Shown here one piece after another: positions 32,501-43,899 of a DNA stretch of 64,000 bases. The notes under the pieces were generated by a model. It saw nothing but the letters and a program-made list of their open reading frames with translations, had not been told where the DNA came from and did no database searches. A program made the translations under genes and the position numbers. This DNA comes from Talpa occidentalis (taxonomy: Eukaryota > Chordata > Mammalia > Eulipotyphla > Talpidae): the NCBI RefSeq assembly GCF_014898055.3, contig NW_023604861.1, positions 94,800,083 to 94,864,082 of the forward strand. The letters are read 5' to 3'. Each line of letters starts with the position of its first letter. Positions within the stretch are counted from its first letter, which is position 1.

Positions 32501-33947
32501 GAAAGGACAGTCGAGGGGCAAATGGTGCCCAGAGTGATTTCCTAGGACTTACTGTTGTTACAGATGATGGCGGCGATCAGTGACAGGAGAAGGAGCCCAC
32601 AAGCCCCAGCCAGGGGCGCCCAGATGTAGATATCACAGGAGAAGTCCAGCCCCTTTGTATTCACTGAAGAAACCCGAAGAGGCCAACATTCAGGAGCTGA
32701 TGGGGGATCCCCTCACCCTATCCCGCCAGGCCAGCCCCGTCAGGTCTCCTGGCTCAGGGTCTTACTTGCCCCACCACTAGGAGAGCCCTCCACTCCATGT
32801 CCATATTAGAGGTGGCCCTGGCTGGGGCTCTCCCAAGGTCCCTACCGTCCCTGGCTTCCCCCATCCAGGCCCACCTCGTTTCTCACCATGGTCCCCCGCA
32901 GACGGCCGGCACCCCTCTGGACGCAGAGTCACGGGTTGAGACGCGTTGGTGGGCGCCTGCGTGGGTGGTGGAGGCCGCACCGTGGTGGTGGTGGGCTTAG
33001 CTGCGGGAGCAACAAGAGCGCGCGCTTGGGGACTGGACAGGGCGGCGGACGCGCCTTTGCCCGAGTGGCGGCTTCTGGGCTTTCCATCTGCGCCCGGGGC
33101 GGGGGAGACGGGGCGGACACGCAATGGCCTCTCCAGGCGGAGGAAGGCGTCGCGTGCGCCCTGGGCTGTGCAGAGCGCACCCGCGCCTCCCACCCAAAAG
33201 CAGATCCATCTCCCCCCACTCACCCCTCCCCCCGGGCTCGACCTGCAAGCTTGTCTCAGGTCCACGTTTTACTGGTAGGAAACCCCGAGGCTCAGAGAAT
33301 GGAGCCATTCACCCAGGGCCTCACAAGCCCTGGACGTGCCAATCGCATCTAGGCTTCCCGCGGGGCGCTGAGGCTGGAAAGCAGCGCGTGCGTGTGATAA
33401 ATGGTTTGAGGTGACCCCCAACCCCACGCCGAGCAGTCCCACACCATGGGTCCCGGGCCCGCACCTGGCAGGAAAACCGGCACGAAGGGACTGAAGTGTA
33501 TTATCGAGTTCTGAATGGCCGCGCAGAAGTAGTAGCCTTGGTCCTTCTCCTGGAAGCGCTTCAGGGTGAGGGTGTAGCGGCTGCTACTGTCCTTTTTGCC
33601 GGATATCTGCTCGCGATCCACATCCTCCGCCCACTTGGGCGACATGCCAATGTACATTAGGAAGCGCGGACGGGAGGCGACTCCGCGTGCCTGGAAGAGC
33701 CAAGAGCAGCCAGACGGCGCGGACGGCAGCAGCACTTCGCAGCTCAGCTCCACGGTCTCCCCCGGGCTCGGGTGCACCTCCTGCTTCGACATTCGGAACA
33801 CCTCTGCCGCGGCGGCGTCTGAGGGGGCCGGGCAGGAGACTGAGCCGGGAGTGCCGCGCCCCGCGCGCCCCCACCCTCAGCTTCCCCCAGAAGGGCGAAC
33901 TCACGGAGCAGCAGGGCCAGGAGCAGGGCGGTGGCCGGGGGTGCCAT
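29520..33947 (-). CDS. CD8A: CD8A, T-cell surface glycoprotein CD8 alpha chain (complete coding region, 6 exons)
   Basis: Joined coding exons are 33947-33905, 33818-33465, 33000-32887, 32663-32553, 31960-31930 and 29571-29520: 705 nt, 234 aa plus stop, close to the usual 235. Splice phases are consistent and all donors and acceptors are GT/AG. In order the protein has a signal peptide, an Ig V-type domain (Cys in ELSCEV and YYFCAA, plus the Cys in SGCSWLF), a Pro/Thr-rich stalk with dimer cysteines, one transmembrane helix and a short basic tail with VCKCP, the motif that binds LCK through zinc. By family knowledge it is the MHC class I coreceptor on cytotoxic T cells, as an alpha-alpha or alpha-beta dimer. 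No disabling change seen. CD8B is expected upstream (to the right) but is not in the window. Confidence 0.98.
29572..30727. other. CD8A: CD8A intron 5, distal part
   Basis: No separate feature recognised. The rest of intron 5 to 31929 holds the RPL36 pseudogene and otherwise plain sequence. Confidence 0.6.
30728..31045 (+). pseudogene. RPL36: RPL36 processed pseudogene in CD8A intron 5 (antisense to CD8A)
   Basis: Plus-strand text encodes in broken frames RYPMAV-like, [25 protein letters not shown], then RAKRKR and AAAK-like segments, following the order of ribosomal protein L36 (60S subunit). Stops and frameshifts occur, with no introns. A degenerate ATAAAATC and A-rich end lie near 31030-31050. 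Confidence 0.88.
31930..31960 (-). CDS. CD8A: CD8A exon 5 (LCK-binding tail segment)
   Basis: 31 bp; acceptor TTATTCAG|GG, donor CCCAG|GTGAGT. Encodes NRKRVCKCP; the CxC pair is the zinc clasp for LCK. Confidence 0.95.
32553..32663 (-). CDS. CD8A: CD8A exon 4 (membrane-proximal stalk and transmembrane helix)
   Basis: 111 bp; acceptor TTCTTCAG|TG, donor AACA|GTAAGT. Encodes [16 protein letters not shown] followed by a Leu/Ile-rich membrane helix. Near-identical to the family consensus. Confidence 0.97.
32887..33000 (-). CDS. CD8A: CD8A exon 3 (stalk/hinge)
   Basis: 114 bp; acceptor CCGCAG|CT, donor CATG|GTGAGA. Encodes a Thr/Pro-rich stalk ([16 protein letters not shown]), an N-glycosylation sequon (NAS) and LRPEGCRP with the stalk cysteine used for dimer disulfides. 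Confidence 0.96.
33465..33818 (-). CDS. CD8A: CD8A exon 2 (Ig V-like domain)
   Basis: Acceptor CCCCTCAG|AC, donor CCAG|GTGCGG; 354 bp, phase 1 to phase 1. Encodes [18 protein letters not shown], the RYTLTL strand and the QGYYFCA strand, ending VPVFLP. This is the MHC class I-binding and dimerising domain. Confidence 0.97.
33905..33947 (-). CDS. CD8A: CD8A exon 1 coding part (signal peptide)
   Basis: ATG at 33947-33945 followed by a Leu/Ala-rich stretch ([13 protein letters not shown]); donor CC|GTGAGT. The 43 coding bases end in phase 1 and join exon 2 to complete a His codon. Confidence 0.95.
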
Positions 33948-34060
33948 GGCGCGCGCCCGGGGAGGCGGGTCGGACGCCCGCGGAGCGCTCCGGAGTCGGT
34001 GGCACCGGGAGGCTGGGCCCTTGGCGTCCTGGCGGTGGAGCCCGATTTCGGGTTTGAGGA

Positions 34061-35044
34061 TGTGATGTCACTTCAACTGGCGAGAAGAGAGTCCCCTCCT
34101 TCCGCGGTTGCCGTCTTCCCATCTACATGGTTTAGGGGATGGGGCCCCTGAGTGGGGGCCCTGGAGCAGCCTTGCCGGGCTGTGGGGGAAGCTGAGATGG
34201 GCGGGCTTGAGGAGGAGGGAGACAGACTTGGAAATGACCCCTGGAAATGTCTCCCAGAGAGTGGAGATTTCAAGAAGAGGGGGTGAGAGCCGGCAGGAAA
34301 GCAGAGGGGAATGTCCACCTGCTGTGCCTTCACTCAGTGTCTCTAGCATTGTCGCCTGGCTTTTTGTCTGCAAAATGGCATGAGGACTGAGCAGGAAGAG
34401 GAGTTGGTGACTTTCCCACTTCTTGGGACCCAGGACAGGGTAGTTGGAGGTGTTCACCCAAGAAAAATCTTCTGTCCTCACTGAGAACTCTTCAGAGGGG
34501 CAGCAGCGTCCCAAGCCTGGTAGGGGACAGGCTAACCTCTGCTGACTGCGTGCTTGGGGCCTGCTCCTACTGGCTAAGCCTGAGCACACAGCCTCATTCT
34601 TTTTTGGGGACCTTGCAACAACCTCCACCTGTCTCTCCAATGACCCAGTCCTGGAGCTTTCCTGCTGTGATCATTATTCTTGTAAAGGGGGCCTGAGGTG
34701 TCACTCCTGCATGCCCCCTAGACCAGCAGGACCAGATGCAAGCTCAACTCTGGCTTGACTCAGAGGCTTTATGTGCTGGCTCCTTCCAGTCTCTGTCCAC
34801 CCCCTTCCCCGCCTGTACCCCAGCCTGCATCCACACAAGGCTTGAGGTTATCTAAACTCTGGGTTCCTGCTGCTTCTGCGCTCCCTTTGTCTGGATGCCA
34901 TTCTGTTAACCCAGAGGCCAGCTCTGGTGCCATGGGACTTGGAACTCATTTCTCTGTATTCTCAGCTCTGGGTGCCTAGCAGGGACATGTGCATGGACTG
35001 GGTGAATGCTTGGGTAGAGACAGTTTTTCCTCCCCTTCCTTTAA
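34061..35044. other. CD8A upstream flank, unique sequence
   Basis: No exon or repeat recognised. Distal promoter or enhancer elements may be here but cannot be identified by eye. Confidence 0.45.
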
Positions 35045-35300
35045 AAATAAAAGATTTATTTATTTTTATGTGTATAAGAACGGTGGTACAGGCCAGAGGT
35101 GCAGGGGTGAGAGGATTCACCAGAGACAGAGTGGGGAACAGAACAGGCAGATCTGCTGACATACACTGCTGAGGGGAGCAGAAGGCAAGACAGGAGAGGT
35201 CTGCTGGGACATGTGTGTAGCTCCCTGGACAGGGATCGAACTTGTGCTGCAGAGGCTGAGGATAGCCTCACAGTACTGTGCTTACCCGCTTGCGCCACCC
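35045..35300 (-). mobile_element. tRNA-derived SINE
   Basis: Tail left, head right (GCGCCACCC), flanked by CCTTCCTTT-like repeats. Closest young SINE upstream of CD8A. Confidence 0.92.
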
Positions 35301-35681
35301 TTCACTCCGCTTCCTTTTTGCCTATTGCTGTCCTGAAACCTTCCAGCCCCAGCAGATGCCCTTCTCCTACTTCTTTGAATCATAGTGGGTGTACCTCATG
35401 TTGCTGCTTGATTCTAGAGTCACATGGCATTATTAGTTCTAGGTGCCTGCCCCACCGGTGAGTTCCCCCAGGTGAAGACTGTGTCTTAGACTCCCCTCCA
35501 CCTGCCACGACCCCATCACATCACATCCTGCTGAGCTGTGTTGAAGAGTTGTACCCTGATCCTGAGGTTCAAACTTAAGTGTTGGACTTTTTATTATTAC
35601 CACTTTGAATTCAATGCTCTTCTTCCTTCAAGGACTCCCAAAGTGCTTATGCTAAGGTGGAATATTTAACATTTTATCTTT

Positions 35682-36313
35682 TTAAAATTATTTTTATTAA
35701 TAAATTTTATTTTTATATTCCCCATACAATTGCAACCCCCTTATTTTGATCCTAATCCCTCCCTTCCCCGCCCCCCACCCCTCATAGAGTGTCTCTGGTT
35801 CATAGTTGTTGATTTTGATTTTCACTTTCTTATAATTATTCATTTTCCTGGTCCCTTATTTAAGTTTTCTAGATTCCTGCTATGAGTGAGACCATCCGGT
35901 GTTTTTCTTTTTCTTTCTGGCTTATTTCGCTGAGCATGATCCCTTCCAGCGCCATCCATGTTGCTGCAAATTGTATGTGTTTATCTTTTTTGAATGCTGA
36001 GTAATATTCCATGGTGTATATGTACCACATCTTCTTGATCCAGTCATCTATTTTTGGGCATTTGGGTTGTTTCCAAAGCTTAGCTATTGTAAACAGTGCT
36101 GCTATGAACATAGGGGTGCAGGTGCTCTTTGGAACTGATGTTTCTGTGTCCTTTGGGTAAATACCTAGGAGTGGAATTGCTGGATCCTGTGGAAGCTCTA
36201 TGTTTAGTAGGTCCAGAAATCTCCACACAGCTCTCCATAGTGGTTGGACCAGTTTGCACTCACACCAGCAGTGCAGGAGAGTTCCTTTTTCTTCACACCC
36301 TCGCCAACATTTG
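35682..36313 (-). mobile_element. Young L1, 5'-truncated
   Basis: Matches 19690-20305 of the full-length L1 closely: ORF2 C-terminus including the cysteine motif, and 3' UTR. It is flanked by TTTAACATTTTATCTTT at 35665-35681 and 36314-36330 (17-bp duplication). Truncation is inside ORF2, a typical target-primed reverse transcription product. Confidence 0.96.
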
Positions 36314-36330
36314 TTTAACATTTTATCTTT

Positions 36331-37744
36331 AGAAGTGGTTCTTAAAATATCTTTTAAATGAGTTGTACTTTCTTGAAAAACTTCAGACATTATGAGAATA
36401 ATAGAATATAGGGAAAGTTCCCTGCCTCAACTCTCCTCACCATTACCACTGTCGCACGGGAATGTGTCCTTCACAAGGTAGCTGTGCACAGAGGTTTATA
36501 TGTATTTTAGACACATGCAGATATGCTCTGTATATTTTTTTGCAACTTACCTTTTTTATCTAACAGAAGGAAAGCTTTTCATGTCATCACATGTGGCTAT
36601 TTTAGAGGGGTGCATTTTATATGGGTGTCCCATATTTTAGGTTTCCTATTAATAGACATTTAAGCAGTTTCTCATTTTTTTGTAGTTACTAGCAGGGCTG
36701 AAGTACATGCAGTATCTGTACTGTACATGGAACATTTTCAAATGGGAGATGAGGGAGGTTTTCCTTAAAACCCTTTGTAAAAATGGTTATGACCAAAGTA
36801 CACAGAAATGCATCCCCCGGCATACAGAAGTGTGCATGTGTGTGTTTGCATGTGCCTGTGTGCCAGCCTGTGTAGACACAGTGCTGTCTCTTAATTCACA
36901 TGAGTGAGGGTGACAAGAAGTAGCCAAGTCCAGATAGGCCACTGATGTGGCAATCATCGTTCCAGACAGCAGTTCCCTGTTCTGCTTTGTCTCTGCTCCC
37001 ACTGCGGAAGGAGTGGCAAATGACCTTGCTGGCCCTGGGTGCAGTTAGGGGATGTGGTAGAGAGAATGACTGGTTAGGAAAGTATACCTTGCTGGTGGAG
37101 GAGCCATTGGAGTGGAACCTGAGCCAACCTGCAGATATCTGGATCTTGGGAATCAGACCCCTGAGTATGATGATGCTCAGATTCTGGGATGCAATGCTTG
37201 AAAATAGAGTAGTCCCCCCTCAGTCTCCTGGGAGTGAGCTGCAGCTGGCTTGGAGGTCTTCCAGTCTTGCAGCTAAGAAAAGTGTCACCCATGGGGGTGG
37301 CAGCCCTTTTGTACAGATCATGAAAGAGAGTAGAGGGGGGATGCCAAGGCAACATGTCAAACCCACCAAGGAGGCTCTGTGACCCCAATGATGTTTTTCT
37401 CAAAAGGTGGTGATTCTCAATGTAACCACAAAGACATCCGCCCTGCAGCAGGCAGGAGAGCAGATGCAATTGCGCAAATTCTGGGGATGCTTGCATGCTT
37501 GAGGGCCAGGTGTACAGAAGGCTGGGTGGGGCCTGTCCATCACTGCCAGGTAAGATCCCACACTCCACAGTGTGGTACTCATATGGCATGGCATGAAGAA
37601 ATGGGAGCAATTGCATGCCATCAAGCAAGCCCTTTGTTTTTAAAATATCCAGATAGACAGGAAAGAAAGAGTAACTAGTTTTCATGTTAGATTTAAACAG
37701 GGCTGCCTTTCCCTCAAGGCCTTTGTTCTTAAAACATGGAAATA
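36331..37744. other. Unique intergenic sequence
   Basis: 36430-36690 looks like an old L1 3' region in antisense (weak). Open frames of 145 codons (plus) and 233 codons (minus) overlap here and match nothing I recognise; the longer one starts in a SINE head. Confidence 0.4.
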
Positions 37745-38040
37745 GGGCCTCCCCGGTGGCGCAGCGGTTGAGCACTGGGTTGCAAAGCTGCCCGCAGCCT
37801 CTGTGGCACCAGTTCGATCCCCGGCTGCTCCCCGGCCACCAGAGGAGGGTCCCGCATGACGCGCAGACCTCTCCTGCCGCCCGCTGCTCCCCTCAGCAGT
37901 GTACTTCGGTCCTTCTGCCTGCTCTGCTCCCCACTCTGGCTCTGGTGAATTCTCTCACCCTCCCGTGCTTCTGACTGTACCCAGTGCTTGTATAAATAAA
38001 TAAATAAATAAATAAATCTTTAAAAAAAAAAAAAAAAAAA
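37745..38040 (+). mobile_element. tRNA-derived SINE
   Basis: Complete: GGGCCTCCCCGGTGGCGCAG head, (AAAT)6 and an A18 tail, flanked by A(C)CATGGAAATA repeats. Confidence 0.95.
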
Positions 38041-38764
38041 CCATGGAAATAAATACCTTTAATTCAGAGTGCATAAGAGGCAAGGCAGTGGTAGAAAACC
38101 AACCAGGGCTCTGTGCCCTAGCTTCTAAGATGCTGACTTCAGGGGCAACCTAGAATCCTGCCCAGAAGTAGCCGGTGTCATTGTTCACTTGGACTATTGC
38201 AATGGTGTCCTAACGTTTTCAATGTGACTGGTGCTCCTAGTCTCTTACAGTGAGAATCTCATCCTGCCAACATGCAGCTTCATCTCATGAGGGCATCCCA
38301 GGGTCCTAATGTTGGTCCCAAGTACCAGCACTGGGTAATCTGGAATTTCGCCCTCCACACTTGGCCTTGTGGCCCCATGCCCTTCCTCTCCTGCCTGTCT
38401 TTCACTCCTCTTAGGCTTGGCTTCTCTCTGTTTTTCAAAGGGGCTCTGCTCCTTTCCTCCTCTGTTCCCTATTTAGTAAACTCCTCTTCTTCAAGACTCA
38501 GCTCAAGTATCTCATTGTTCAGAGCTCAGTCCCTTGCCCAGTCCCGCCCCCAGGCGGTATAGACATCTTCCTTTTTGGAGTCATTTAGACCTTGGACTTC
38601 TCTGGACTGGAACATTTATTCTGTACAGCAATGATTTGTTTGCTCATCCAGTTTGATGACCCAACCTTTGGTCCCTTGAGGAAGCGACCTTGTCTGGCTC
38701 CTGTTTATACTGGGGAGTCTAACAGAAGGTGTCACACACTTGGCCTTCAAGAAATCCTTGTTTA
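38041..38764. other. Unique intergenic sequence
   Basis: Nothing recognised. Confidence 0.4.
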
Positions 38765-39087
38765 GGGCCTCCCCGGTGGCGCAGCGGTTGAGCGCTGGGT
38801 TGTGAAGCTGCCCGCTGCCTCTGCAGCACCAGTTCAATCCCCGGCTACTCCCTGGCCACCGGAGGAGGGTCCCACATGGTGCGCAGACCTCTCCTGCCGC
38901 CCGCTGCTCCCCTCAGCAGTGTACTTCGGTCCTTCTGCCTGCTCTGCTCCCTGCTCTGGCTCTGGTGAATTCTCTCACCCTCCTGCGCTTCTGACTGTAC
39001 CCAGTGCTTGTATAAATAATTAAATGTTTAAAAAAAAAAAAAAGAGTAACTACTAACCCCTGGGGTACAAGATTTAAAAAAAAAAAA
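38765..39087 (+). mobile_element. tRNA-derived SINE with 3'-transduced segment
   Basis: A normal SINE ends in an A-run at about 39042, then about 32 bp of non-SINE sequence and a second A-run at 39075-39087. The outer 16-bp duplication AAGAAATCCTTGTTTA (38749-38764 and 39088-39103) encloses both. Confidence 0.92.
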
Positions 39088-39103
39088 AAGAAATCCTTGT
39101 TTA

Positions 39104-39801
39104 TAAAAGCTAAATGAAGGCAAAGCAGAGCACAGCAGGCCAGGGGAGGTAGAGATAGTCAAGTTCTGATAAGAATGTCTCTTTCAGGAAAAGCTTTACG
39201 GAGATTGGTTTGGCGATAAGGTAAACATTAGAGAGAATGTTGCATTTCACTTCTGGTCACTATGGTGCAGATACCATGCTTTACCACGTAGTAATAGTAT
39301 ATGACTGAAAGTAAAAGGAGGAGGAAGAGGAGCAGGTGTATGTACTCACAAGCAAGGGAAACATTCCTGTGACTGTAGTGGCAGAACCAGGGCAAAATCA
39401 TGGCTTGGACTTGCTGGGGTGTGTTCTTGGGTCTGGGTTTGAGGGTGCTTTCTCATAGCAAAAGCACTGAGAGTTTGATTTCTTTGACTAACAGGTGCCT
39501 AAAACATTACACCCATGGAGAGGCTGGAGTCAGGCTGTTTCAATGAGGGCTGAGGTCAGGATTTCAATTGGTGAAAGGGCGGAGAAAGCAGTGCACACCC
39601 CCAGAGTCATGGGTCATATGAGGCTGCTTCCCTATAATGATGGGAGAGCAGGTCAGAAATGGAAGCTGCCTGATTCCCAGTGTCACCACTGGTTGGGAGC
39701 CCACAGCCACCAGTATAAGTCCTAGTTCTGACGGGGGACTCTGGAGAGTATGAAGCTCCCATAAAACCCAGGAGGATAGAGTATAAAGAGAAGGAAAGGT
39801 T
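39104..39801. other. Unique intergenic sequence
   Basis: Nothing recognised. Confidence 0.4.
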
Positions 39802-40066
39802 GGGCCTCCCTAGTGGTGTAAGCGGTTAAGCGCAGCACTATGAAGCAGCCCGCAGCCTCTGCAGTGCCTGTTCCATCCCCGCTAGCAACGGAGCAACCCA
39901 CATGGCACAGCAGAACATCTCCTGTCTCGCCTGTTGCTTCCCTCAGCAGTGTATTTCAGTGAGTCTGCCTGTTCTGCTCCCCACTCTGTCTCTGGTGGAT
40001 CCTCTCACCTTCCCGCACATCTGGCCTGTATTTCGTTTCTTGTATAAATAAATAAATCTTTAAAAG
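39802..40066 (+). mobile_element. tRNA-derived SINE
   Basis: Somewhat diverged head (GGGCCTCCCTAGTGGTGTAAG) and (AAAT)n tail ending in an AG-rich microsatellite to 40082. Confidence 0.93.
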
Positions 40067-40199
40067 AGAGAGAGAGAGAGAAGGAGGGTTTAAAAACTTC
40101 CATTCAGGATGATCCAATGCACATGTCCAAAATACCCAAACTATATATATGGATATTTAACTCAAATTAGAATGTGAATTCACTCTAAAAGAGAGGCCG

Positions 40200-40740
40200 A
40201 TTATGGCACAATCTTAAAAGAGTTTATTAAATAAAGAGAACAAAGACATACAGAAAATGCAGACTTTAAACAAATGTAGTTGAATAAGACAAACACTAAA
40301 TATTCTGGAAATGAGATGTAAACTAGAATATACTCTATATTGGACATCATAGAAGGGATAATTAGTAAGCTGGAAGCTAGCATTGAGGAATTCACAGAGA
40401 CTGCAATGTAGAGAGCTAAAGACACAAGCAGGTTGAATGGCTGTTGAGAGGAGGCTGAGCACTGTGGAATGTTTAGTAGAATTTCAGAAAGAGGAGAATA
40501 AAGGGTATGTGAGAAAGAATCTTGGAAGCTATCATGGCTGAAGATTTCCCAAGATTAAAGACATTAGCTGCTCAGATTAAAATGCTCTCAGTGCCAATAG
40601 AATAAATATAAATCTCCATCTACATATATGTCAAAGTGAATCCCAAGTCAACAAGTACAAAGAGAGAAAGGCCTTCCAGGGTGTCAGCAGAAGCTGGGAC
40701 TGTGTTTGAAATATGTTTGGGGATCCTTAGTCAAAACTTG
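40200..40740 (+). mobile_element. Old L1/HAL1 ORF1-region remnant
   Basis: ATCATGGCTGAAGATTTCCCAAGATTAAAGAC followed by AATAAATATAAA and TATGTCAAAGTGAA resembles the ORF1 region of old L1/HAL1 elements. Diverged and frame-broken. Confidence 0.5.
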
Positions 40741-41649
40741 GATGGGGCAGAGAGAGAGTAAGAAACTGATCTGTGATGGGGAAAACCCACCCATCTGTTG
40801 ACAACTTGTGCCATCCTCCTCCCTCCATGCAGACACGAGCTTGCTGGGAAGTTGGGTTGGGTTAAACTGCGACAGATCTTGAATGCCAAGAACCAGCAAA
40901 CAGCAATGTCCCCAATGCAACCAGAGTGCCAGGATTTGAGTTCAGGAGAGGGGTGGGGCTGGGGATGCAGTCCTGTGAGAAGGTGATGATGATGTCTGCA
41001 GAGTATGACTACAGAGGGGGTCAGTGAGGCAGCGGGGAATGGAAAAGTTTGGTGAACTCTTAGAGAGAACCCACATTTATGGAGAGGGAGGAAAATGTCA
41101 GCACAGAATCCAAGTGCTTCTAGAAGGGGACTTTCTGAGGGGGCTTGAGTGGGTGAAAAAGTGTCAACGGAAGGTGGGGCTGCAGGTTGGGGCTCTCAGG
41201 TCATTTTGGGAGGGCGAGGAACTTGGGGCTGGTAGCCTGTGGCAGGAAGAGGTTGTGAGCCTTCGGCTGCTTCAGGCCCACTTCAGGACACCCACTCCCA
41301 CGTGTTTGTTATTGATAGATGACAAAATGAGGACTTCTGGGTAAGGAGGAAGGCCAGGGAGGGAGGATAGAGTGGGCGGGTGGAGAGTTGTAGAGATAAT
41401 GCTGGAAGAAATGTTTCTGATGGGCACCCCCTTTTAAGTTGTGAAAATATTTGAACACAATCAAATACAGCAAATAATGAAAATTGTCCATAATCTCCTC
41501 AGAAAACACCCCTCAGAACGGATGTGGTGGCATTTTATCATATTTGTTTCAGATGAATGTTACAGATATAATCATACTCTCCCAAACTCCCTGCCTTCTC
41601 CCCAGAAACAAAATTTGGGGTTTTATTTCTCAAGCATGAAAGAAGGATG

Positions 41650-42015
41650 TTGAATTAATAACTGTGATTCTGGATTTGTCTATTTCCTCCTTTAATTCTG
41701 TCCATTTTTTTGCCTTGTGTATTTGAAGCTTTGTTACTGGATACAGATACATTTAGGATTGTTCTGTCTCCCTGCATTGATGCTTTTATCATCATAAAAG
41801 GTGCCTCTTTGTCTCTGCTAGATTTGACATTATTGCGGGCACTCCAGCTTTCTTATGCTTTTAGCTTGCACAATGCATTTTTACGCTATTATTTTCAATT
41901 TATCCTTCTTTGTTTCAATACCTTTATTCTAGATGTATATTTCAATATACAGAAATGTTGTCATATTATCTCTTTCAGTATAAGTATACTAATACAAATA
42001 GATTTAATCCCCTAA
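41650..42015 (-). mobile_element. Old L1 ORF2 endonuclease-region remnant (antisense)
   Basis: TTCTGTCCATTTTTTTGCCTTGTGTATTT...GTGCCTCTTTGTCTCTGC...ACTCCAGCTTTCTTATGCTT is the familiar reverse complement of the L1 ORF2 5' region. Confidence 0.65.
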
Positions 42016-42018
42016 TTT

Positions 42019-42308
42019 TATTTATTTATTTATTTATTTTTAAGATTTATTTTTGTTTATTTATACAAGCACTGGGTACAGTCAGAAGCGTGGGAGGGTG
42101 AGAGAATTCACCAGAGCCAGAGTGGGGAGCAGAGCAGGCAGAAGGACCGAAGTACACTGCTGAGGGGAGCAGCAGGCGGCAGGAGAGGTCTGCGTGCCAT
42201 GTGGGACCCTCCTCCGGGGTCTGGGGAGCAGCCGGGGATTGAACCGGCGCTGCAGAGGCGGGCAGCTTTGCAACTCAGCTCTGAACCGCTGTGCTACCTG
42301 GGAGGCCC
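42019..42308 (-). mobile_element. tRNA-derived SINE
   Basis: Tail left, head right (GGGAGGCCC), flanked by TAATCCC(C/T)T(A/C)ATTTTA repeats. Inserted at the edge of the old L1 remnant. Confidence 0.95.
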
Positions 42309-43300
42309 TAATCCCTTCATTTTAAATGCCAAACAGTAGTATTATGAATAAAGCATAGTTCAGTGGTCCAAGTCAGTTATTCATACATATGAGGGTACAT
42401 GGAGTCTGTTTTGGGGACTCATATAATTTTAAGGGTTTTTTTTTCTAGATCTTTAGCTCCCACTGGTCCTCTGTCCTAAAGCAGGGTGCCCAGGGGCAAA
42501 TACATCTGATTAGCCTTCTGGCTGTTTCCCCTTCTCTACCTCCACTGCCAGGATTGCTCTTTTCCTGCTAAAACAAAAAGTCAGAATTCCCACCTTTTAC
42601 TGTGGTGTAAAACCCTTTGGGGCAGCAATCACAGGAAACCATCCAAATATTATTCATTATTCGGTTCTTAGGAATTTCCCAAAGTGCATTTCTCCTGAGG
42701 GCAGTTCCTGTGATCCTGGTGAAGGGGTGTCTAGGAGAGATGTGGGGGTGAAGCTCCTCGTGGTTGTCTCCTAGGCCTCATCATCGTACCCAATCCCCAT
42801 AATAAAGCAGAAATTCAGAAGTAAGATAGTTATTATTGGATGTGCATGTACATGTTCATGAGGATTGCAAAAGGAATCAGAGCTATTTTTAAAACAGAAA
42901 ATAACTGAATTGTTAATTAGACAATGAAGACTGGCTCTGCCATTGAGGTTACTTGACAGTATTTTTATTTTCTGGAAATCAAATGGGGCAAACCTTTAGC
43001 TCCAAATTTTTCATGAAAATAAGGTGTAAAACCTACGATAAAATAAAAAAAGATAATCAAAATATCATTTTGGTAAATTTGTAATGAAAATTAAAATAAT
43101 TCCATTTCCCTAACTCTTCCTAAGTTTATCAGTGCAGGCAACTGCTTTTAGGTGACAGAGTAACAGCTACTTCTTTGGCTTCATAGTTGACTTCTAGAAA
43201 CTGAGAAATGAAGAACTTTAAGGCTGGTAGCCAATTCATCTGCAGGTCGGTGGTTCCCAGATGTTGTCAACAAAACTGGAAGGTCTACTAGAGTTGGCAA
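42309..43300. other. Unique intergenic sequence
   Basis: AT-rich; nothing recognised. Confidence 0.4.
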
Positions 43301-43457
43301 CTGTGCTGGGTTGAATTGTGTCCACCTCAAATTTATATGTTGAAGTCTTTATAGAGACAATCAACTTAAAATGAGGTCATTGGTGTGGGTCCTCATCCAC
43401 ATAACTAGCATCCTTATAAAAGTGGAAATTTGGATACAGGCACACACACACACAGGA
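43301..43457 (+). repeat. Old dispersed repeat fragment with (CA)n end
   Basis: GTGCTGGGTTGAATTGTGTCC...TATGTTGAAGTC...AAAATGAGGTCAT...CCTTATAAAAGTGGAAATTTGGA is a widespread old mammalian repeat text; I am not certain of its family name. It ends in CACACA. Confidence 0.5.
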
Positions 43458-43482
43458 AGAACATTGTATGAAAATAAAGGTA

Positions 43483-43753
43483 GGGCCTCCACTGGTGGCG
43501 CAGCGGTTGAGCGCTGGACTGTGGAGCTGCCTGCAGTCTCTGCAGCGCATATTTGATCCCTGGCCACTGGGCGAGGGTCCCACATGGCATGCAGACCTCT
43601 CCTGCTGCGCCTACTGACCCCTCGGCAGTGTGTTTCATCGGTCTGCCTGTTCTGTTCCCCGCTCTGGCTCTGGTGAATTCTCTCAACCTCCCGCACTTCT
43701 GACTGTACCCAGTGCTTGTATAAATAAATAAATAAATCTTTAGGAAAAAAAAA
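43483..43753 (+). mobile_element. tRNA-derived SINE
   Basis: Flanked by GAAAATAAAGG(T/C)A repeats. Confidence 0.95.
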
Positions 43754-43899
43754 AGAAAATAAAGGCAGCGATTGGGGTGATGCTTCTACAAGCTAAGAAA
43801 CACTAAAGATGGCAGGCAAACCATCAGAAGCAAAGGAACAGATTCTTCCTCAAGCCCTCAGAAGGAACAAACTCAGTCAACACCTTGATCTTGGATGAT

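Larger units (their letters stand above)
32880..34060. promoter_or_regulatory. CD8A: CpG-rich region over CD8A exons 1-3 and proximal promoter
   Basis: GC- and CpG-rich sequence spanning exons 1-3 and about 110 bp upstream of the ATG. The 5' UTR and start site are inferred to lie just above 33947. No TATA box stands out. The many open frames here are chance frames. Confidence 0.55.

Noticed and set aside
32777..34151. Long open frames overlapping CD8A exons on both strands
   Set aside because: Explained by high GC content around CD8A exons 1-3; the spliced CD8A reading accounts for the conserved sequence.
37074..37775. 233-codon open frame on the minus strand
   Set aside because: Begins inside an antisense SINE head, overlaps an open frame on the other strand, and shows no recognisable domain or splice context. 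Likely chance.
37745..37830. tRNA-like sequences in the heads of SINEs (GTGGCGCAG...GGTTCGA) as tRNA genes
   Set aside because: They are the RNA polymerase III promoter part of a repeated SINE with a common body, A-tail and target duplications.
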